DNA of 9,158 nt. Origin: Hyphomonas sp. Its GTDB lineage: Bacteria; Pseudomonadota; Alphaproteobacteria; Caulobacterales; Hyphomonadaceae. A program made the position numbers and the translations under genes. The notes under the pieces were generated by a model. That model was not told where the DNA came from and searched no databases. It was given only the letters and a program-made list of their open reading frames with translations. The DNA lies in assembly GCA_024743015.1 (NCBI GenBank), contig JANSXJ010000133.1:1-9158 (forward strand), read 5' to 3'. Positions 6,809 to 9,158 of this stretch are shown piece after piece. Numbering within the stretch: the stretch's first letter is position 1; each line of letters starts with the position of its first letter.

Positions 6809-7342
6809 ATGACTTTGCCGCAGACCGAACTCTACATTCTCGCCGGGCCGCCAGGTGCTGGTAAAACGACGCTTCTCAAGCAGCTATCGAGCACAGTCTC
6901 CGTCGTGCCGGAATATGCGCGCCGCGTACTGGCACGCGAGCGCAAAACCGGGGGCCGCGCCACCGGCGATCAGGATTCAGCCCTGTTTGTTGAGCGTATG
7001 TTGGAAACCGCCATCGCTGATTATGACGCAGCTTCAGGTTTGACGATTTTTGATCGCGGCCTTCCAGATCTTCTGGCGTTTTGTGCACACTATGGGATCT
7101 CGGACGCCGAGGTTCGCGAGGCGGTCAGAATCCGGCGCTATGCGATCAACGTCTTCTTCCTGCCAGCATGGAGAGAGATCTATCATACTGACACGGAGCG
7201 CCTGTTGGACTTTCAAGGCGCGGTGGCCTTCGGCGACCTCATCCGAACCGCTTATGAACAGTCTGGCTATCGTCTGATTGATGTCCCGAAAGCGAGCGTC
7301 AGCGACCGCGTCACGTTTGTGCAGGAGCGCATTGCGCCCTAA
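6809..7342 (+). CDS. Small P-loop ATPase/kinase-like protein (AAA_28 type)
   Basis: Soluble protein of 177 residues with a clear Walker A motif GPPGAGKTT (13-21) right after a beta strand (LYILA). PEYAR (34-38) and a Walker-B-like IFDRGLPD (80-87) follow. Then come an arginine pair (R109, R110) where kinase lids often lie and FFLPAWREIY (116-125). This architecture matches the AAA_28 family (PF13521), single-domain P-loop NTPases related to NadR-type and other small-molecule kinases. The substrate is not known. The ATG at 6809 is preceded by GAGGA (6796-6800). The gene stands alone on the plus strand, divergent from the four-helix membrane protein. Its TAA stop overlaps the convergent glycosyltransferase stop by four bases (7339-7342). 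Confidence 0.85.
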   Translation: MTLPQTELYILAGPPGAGKTTLLKQLSSTVSVVPEYARRVLARERKTGGRATGDQDSALFVERMLETAIADYDAASGLTIFDRGLPDLLAFCAHYGISDAEVREAVRIRRYAINVFFLPAWREIYHTDTERLLDFQGAVAFGDLIRTAYEQSGYRLIDVPKASVSDRVTFVQERIAP

Positions 7343-8070
7343 ATCTCGTCCGCACCGCCCGGATTTTTTCGCCGACGGATCAGCCACATAACACCACGCA
7401 GATCCGACAACGCATCGACCAGTCGGCCGAAATTTGTGTATTTTGACCTGCCCGCCCCGCGCTCGCGGTGATTGACGTTCAGAAACTCGACCTTCAGTCC
7501 TTCAGCATTCATCAGGGCCGGCATGTAGCGGTGCATGTGATCGAAATAGGGAAGCGCCAGAAAGACATCGCGCTTTATGACTTTGATTCCGCAGCCGCTA
7601 TCGTCGCAATCGTCTCGCAGCAGGCGCTTTCGGATAGAATTGGCGAAGCTGGAGCCAAATTTTTTCCAGGCCGAGTCCTTACGGCTAGCGCGTCGTCCCA
7701 TGACCATGGCCAGCCCTTCCGGCGCATCCGCTCGGGTCAAGCTGCGATACAGCGCGGGCAAGTCGGCAGGATCATTCTGCCCGTCCCCATCCAGGGTTCC
7801 GACAATCGGTGCGCGAGCATGCTGGATCGCTGTACGCAAGGCGCGCGACTGGCCTGCATTCTTGCGGTGAGAGATGACGCGCAATTGTGGATAGGCGTCC
7901 TTCAGCCCGGCGAGCACCGCGCGCGTATCATCGGTCGAAGCATCGTCGGTAATGACCATTTCATACGCACGCCCCTCAAGTGCCGCGGCGATCTCAGAGA
8001 CCAATTGCTCAGCATTGCCGGCTTCATTATGCATCGGCACGCAGATCGAAAATTCTGGCGTCTGGGTCAA
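7339..8070 (-). CDS. Family 2 glycosyltransferase, dolichyl-phosphate mannosyltransferase-like
   Basis: GT-A fold enzyme of 243 residues, probably moving a sugar from a nucleotide donor onto a lipid phosphate carrier at the inner membrane. Motifs in order are PMHNEAGN (12-19), ITDDASTDDT (40-49), the donor/metal motif GTLDGDGQNDP (91-101), CGIKVIKRDVF (160-170) and RERGAGRSKYTNF (202-214). These match the DPM1-like branch of GT2. Unlike GtrB or ArnC types it has no C-terminal pair of membrane helices; the chain ends soon after LVDALSDLRGVMWLIRRRKN, which could be one amphipathic membrane contact. The start is a TTG (8068-8070) with GGAG (8079-8082) eight bases upstream; no suitable ATG exists nearby. 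The final stop overlaps the convergent ATPase gene by four bases. Confidence 0.85.
   Translation of the reverse strand: MTQTPEFSICVPMHNEAGNAEQLVSEIAAALEGRAYEMVITDDASTDDTRAVLAGLKDAYPQLRVISHRKNAGQSRALRTAIQHARAPIVGTLDGDGQNDPADLPALYRSLTRADAPEGLAMVMGRRASRKDSAWKKFGSSFANSIRKRLLRDDCDDSGCGIKVIKRDVFLALPYFDHMHRYMPALMNAEGLKVEFLNVNHRERGAGRSKYTNFGRLVDALSDLRGVMWLIRRRKNPGGADEI
7348..7369 (+). terminator. Weak hairpin plus six T bases past the P-loop gene, possible terminator
   Basis: TCCG (7349-7352) can pair with CGGA (7360-7363) around seven bases, with a G-T pair extending the stem, directly followed by six T bases (7364-7369). The position, just after the stop at 7342, fits a terminator of the plus-strand gene embedded in the antisense glycosyltransferase 3' end. 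The stem is only four to five pairs long, and on the other strand the T-run is simply lysine-codon sequence. Confidence 0.3.
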
Positions 8071-8159
8071 ATGCTCTACTCCACAAAAGGCGCGACCGCC
8101 TGCCTTTAGTTGAAAACGCGCAATTGCGAAACCTCAAGACTGACGACAAGAGTGTTTGA
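8071..8159. promoter_or_regulatory. Divergent promoter region between the glycosyltransferase and hrpB
   Basis: These 89 bases separate two genes that point away from each other, so both promoters should lie here or slightly inside the genes. A TTGAAA hexamer (8110-8115, five of six to the -35 consensus on the plus strand) is present without a convincing -10 partner. A perfect 10-bp palindrome CGCAATTGCG occupies 8119-8128. Neither is enough to fix a promoter. Confidence 0.35.
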
Positions 8160-9158
8160 ATGGAAGCCTTGCCGATCGAATCCCTGCTGCCCGAGATTGC
8201 AGCGACCCTCAGGGCCAGCCAGCGTCTGATTCTGGGGGCGCCGCCCGGTGCGGGGAAGACGACCCGGGTACCGCTCGCACTGGCAGGACTGATTGATGGG
8301 TTTGACGCGTTTGACGGCAAGATCATCATGCTCGAACCGCGCCGTATCGCTGCCCGCATGGCGGCGACCCGCATGGCGCAAACGCTTGGCGAACCGCTGG
8401 GACAGCGGATCGGTCTATCCACCCGCGTTGATCGCCAGGTCTCGAAGGAGACAGTCGTCGAAGTGATCACCGATGGACTGTTTACCCGCCGCCTGCTCAA
8501 CGATCCGGAGCTTTCCGGCACCAGCGTTGTGATCTTTGATGAGATCCATGAGCGCAGCCTCAACGCTGATCTCGGATTGGCGCTGGCGCAGGAAACGCAG
8601 GCCGCGCTTAGAGATGATCTACACCTCCTCGCCATGTCGGCGACGCTGGATACAGACAGCATGGCGCGTAAGCTGGATGCGCCTGTGATTGCCAGCGAAG
8701 GACGGCAGTATCCAGTGGAGACCCGTTATCTGGGCCGCACCCGGGACAGGTTGGAAGACCAAATGGCACGCGCGATTGAGCGCGCTTTGCGTGAAACAGA
8801 CGGCTCCATCCTTGCTTTTCTACCCGGCGCTGGCGAAATCCGTCGCACGGCGGAGCGTCTGTCGGTTGCAGACACCGTCCTGATCGCCCCCCTTTTCGGC
8901 GCGTTGAGCCCGAAAGAACAGGACGCCGCAATCCGGCCCTGTGCGAGCGGGCGGCGCAAAGTCGTGCTCGCCACGGATATCGCAGAGAGCGCCCTGACCA
9001 TTGAAGGCGTCTCTGTCGTGGTCGATAGCGGCTATGCCCGCGTCCCACGCTACGTCCCCGGCGGGCTTTCAACTGAGCTGCAAACCGTTCGCGCGGCAAA
9101 AGCCAATGTCGACCAGCGCCGCGGCCGGGCCGGACGGCTCGGACCGGGCGTCTGCTAC
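8160..9158 (+). CDS. hrpB: ATP-dependent helicase HrpB (DEAH-box family), 3' end cut by the window
   Basis: The first 333 codons are present and open to the window edge; full-length HrpB has roughly 800 residues, so about 40 percent is seen. Superfamily 2 helicase motifs occur in order: I GAPPGAGKTT (26-35), Ia LEPRRIAARMAA (58-69), Ib TDGLFTRRLL (104-113), II DEIHERS (127-133), III SAT (160-162), IV AFLPGAGEIRR (219-229), V LATDIAESALTIEGV (270-284) and VI QRRGRAGRLGPG (319-330). The DEIH form of motif II and the LFGALSPKEQ segment are typical of HrpB rather than HrpA. The family is found widely in bacteria and acts on RNA, but its cellular role is poorly defined. An in-frame TGA stands directly before the ATG at 8160, which fixes the start. 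The ribosome binding site is weak (AAGAG, 8148-8152). Confidence 0.93.
   Translation, partial: MEALPIESLLPEIAATLRASQRLILGAPPGAGKTTRVPLALAGLIDGFDAFDGKIIMLEPRRIAARMAATRMAQTLGEPLGQRIGLSTRVDRQVSKETVVEVITDGLFTRRLLNDPELSGTSVVIFDEIHERSLNADLGLALAQETQAALRDDLHLLAMSATLDTDSMARKLDAPVIASEGRQYPVETRYLGRTRDRLEDQMARAIERALRETDGSILAFLPGAGEIRRTAERLSVADTVLIAPLFGALSPKEQDAAIRPCASGRRKVVLATDIAESALTIEGVSVVVDSGYARVPRYVPGGLSTELQTVRAAKANVDQRRGRAGRLGPGVCY

Noticed and set aside
6809..7342. P-loop protein as part of a defence or toxin system
   Set aside because: It has a single kinase-like domain, no partner gene and ordinary housekeeping neighbours; nothing supports a defence role.
8027..9099. Minus-strand open frames of about 211 and 163 codons opposite hrpB
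   Set aside because: They are shadows of the open hrpB frame, which carries every helicase motif in order.
1..9158. tRNA, rRNA, riboswitch, CRISPR or insertion sequence
   Set aside because: Reading both strands showed no regularly spaced repeats, cloverleaf sequence, transposase, or intergenic space large enough for a typical riboswitch; all gaps are under 200 bases.

Overview
The window looks like ordinary chromosome from a GC-rich alphaproteobacterium. The best guess is the Hyphomonadaceae/Maricaulaceae side of Caulobacterales. This rests on protein character, on an EnvC-type gene just ahead of what looks like the start of a carboxy-terminal protease gene, and on a likely marine sodium-coupled symporter. 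No 16S rRNA or other decisive marker is present, so the taxonomy is inference. I see no tRNA, rRNA, CRISPR array, insertion sequence or phage module.

Layout. Bases 1-2383 (minus strand) hold the first codons of a probable S41 protease gene, an EnvC-like murein hydrolase activator with a degenerate LytM domain, and a CitE/malyl-CoA-lyase-like CoA ester lyase. A divergent gene at 2531-3223 (plus) encodes a six-helix membrane protein of unknown function. Its promoter region carries a striking 24-bp near-perfect AT-rich palindrome. That gene runs tail to tail, with no spacer, into xerD (minus, 3224-4120).

Upstream of xerD lies a sodium:alanine/glycine symporter (AGCS family, minus, 4211-6049). 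It carries an unusual insertion of about 135 residues that is probably extracytoplasmic. Next comes a small four-helix membrane protein (minus, ending at 6164). Both of these genes are followed by similar GC-rich hairpins acting as terminators. On the plus strand, 6809-7342 encodes a small P-loop ATPase/kinase-like protein. It overlaps by 4 bp the end of a convergent family 2 glycosyltransferase (minus, 7339-8070). The window ends inside hrpB (plus, from 8160), a DEAH-box helicase gene that is intact up to motif VI.

How the genes relate. Cell-envelope maintenance (EnvC, the protease) and chromosome-dimer resolution (XerD) are housekeeping functions. The symporter, lyase and glycosyltransferase are metabolic or envelope genes in separate transcription units. 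Apart from the probable envC-protease pair, I see no operon tying the genes into one pathway. I found no convincing new multi-gene system. The items most worth a second look are the palindromic operator before the 230-residue membrane protein, the symporter insertion, the orphan P-loop protein, and the two gene pairs whose stop codons abut or overlap.
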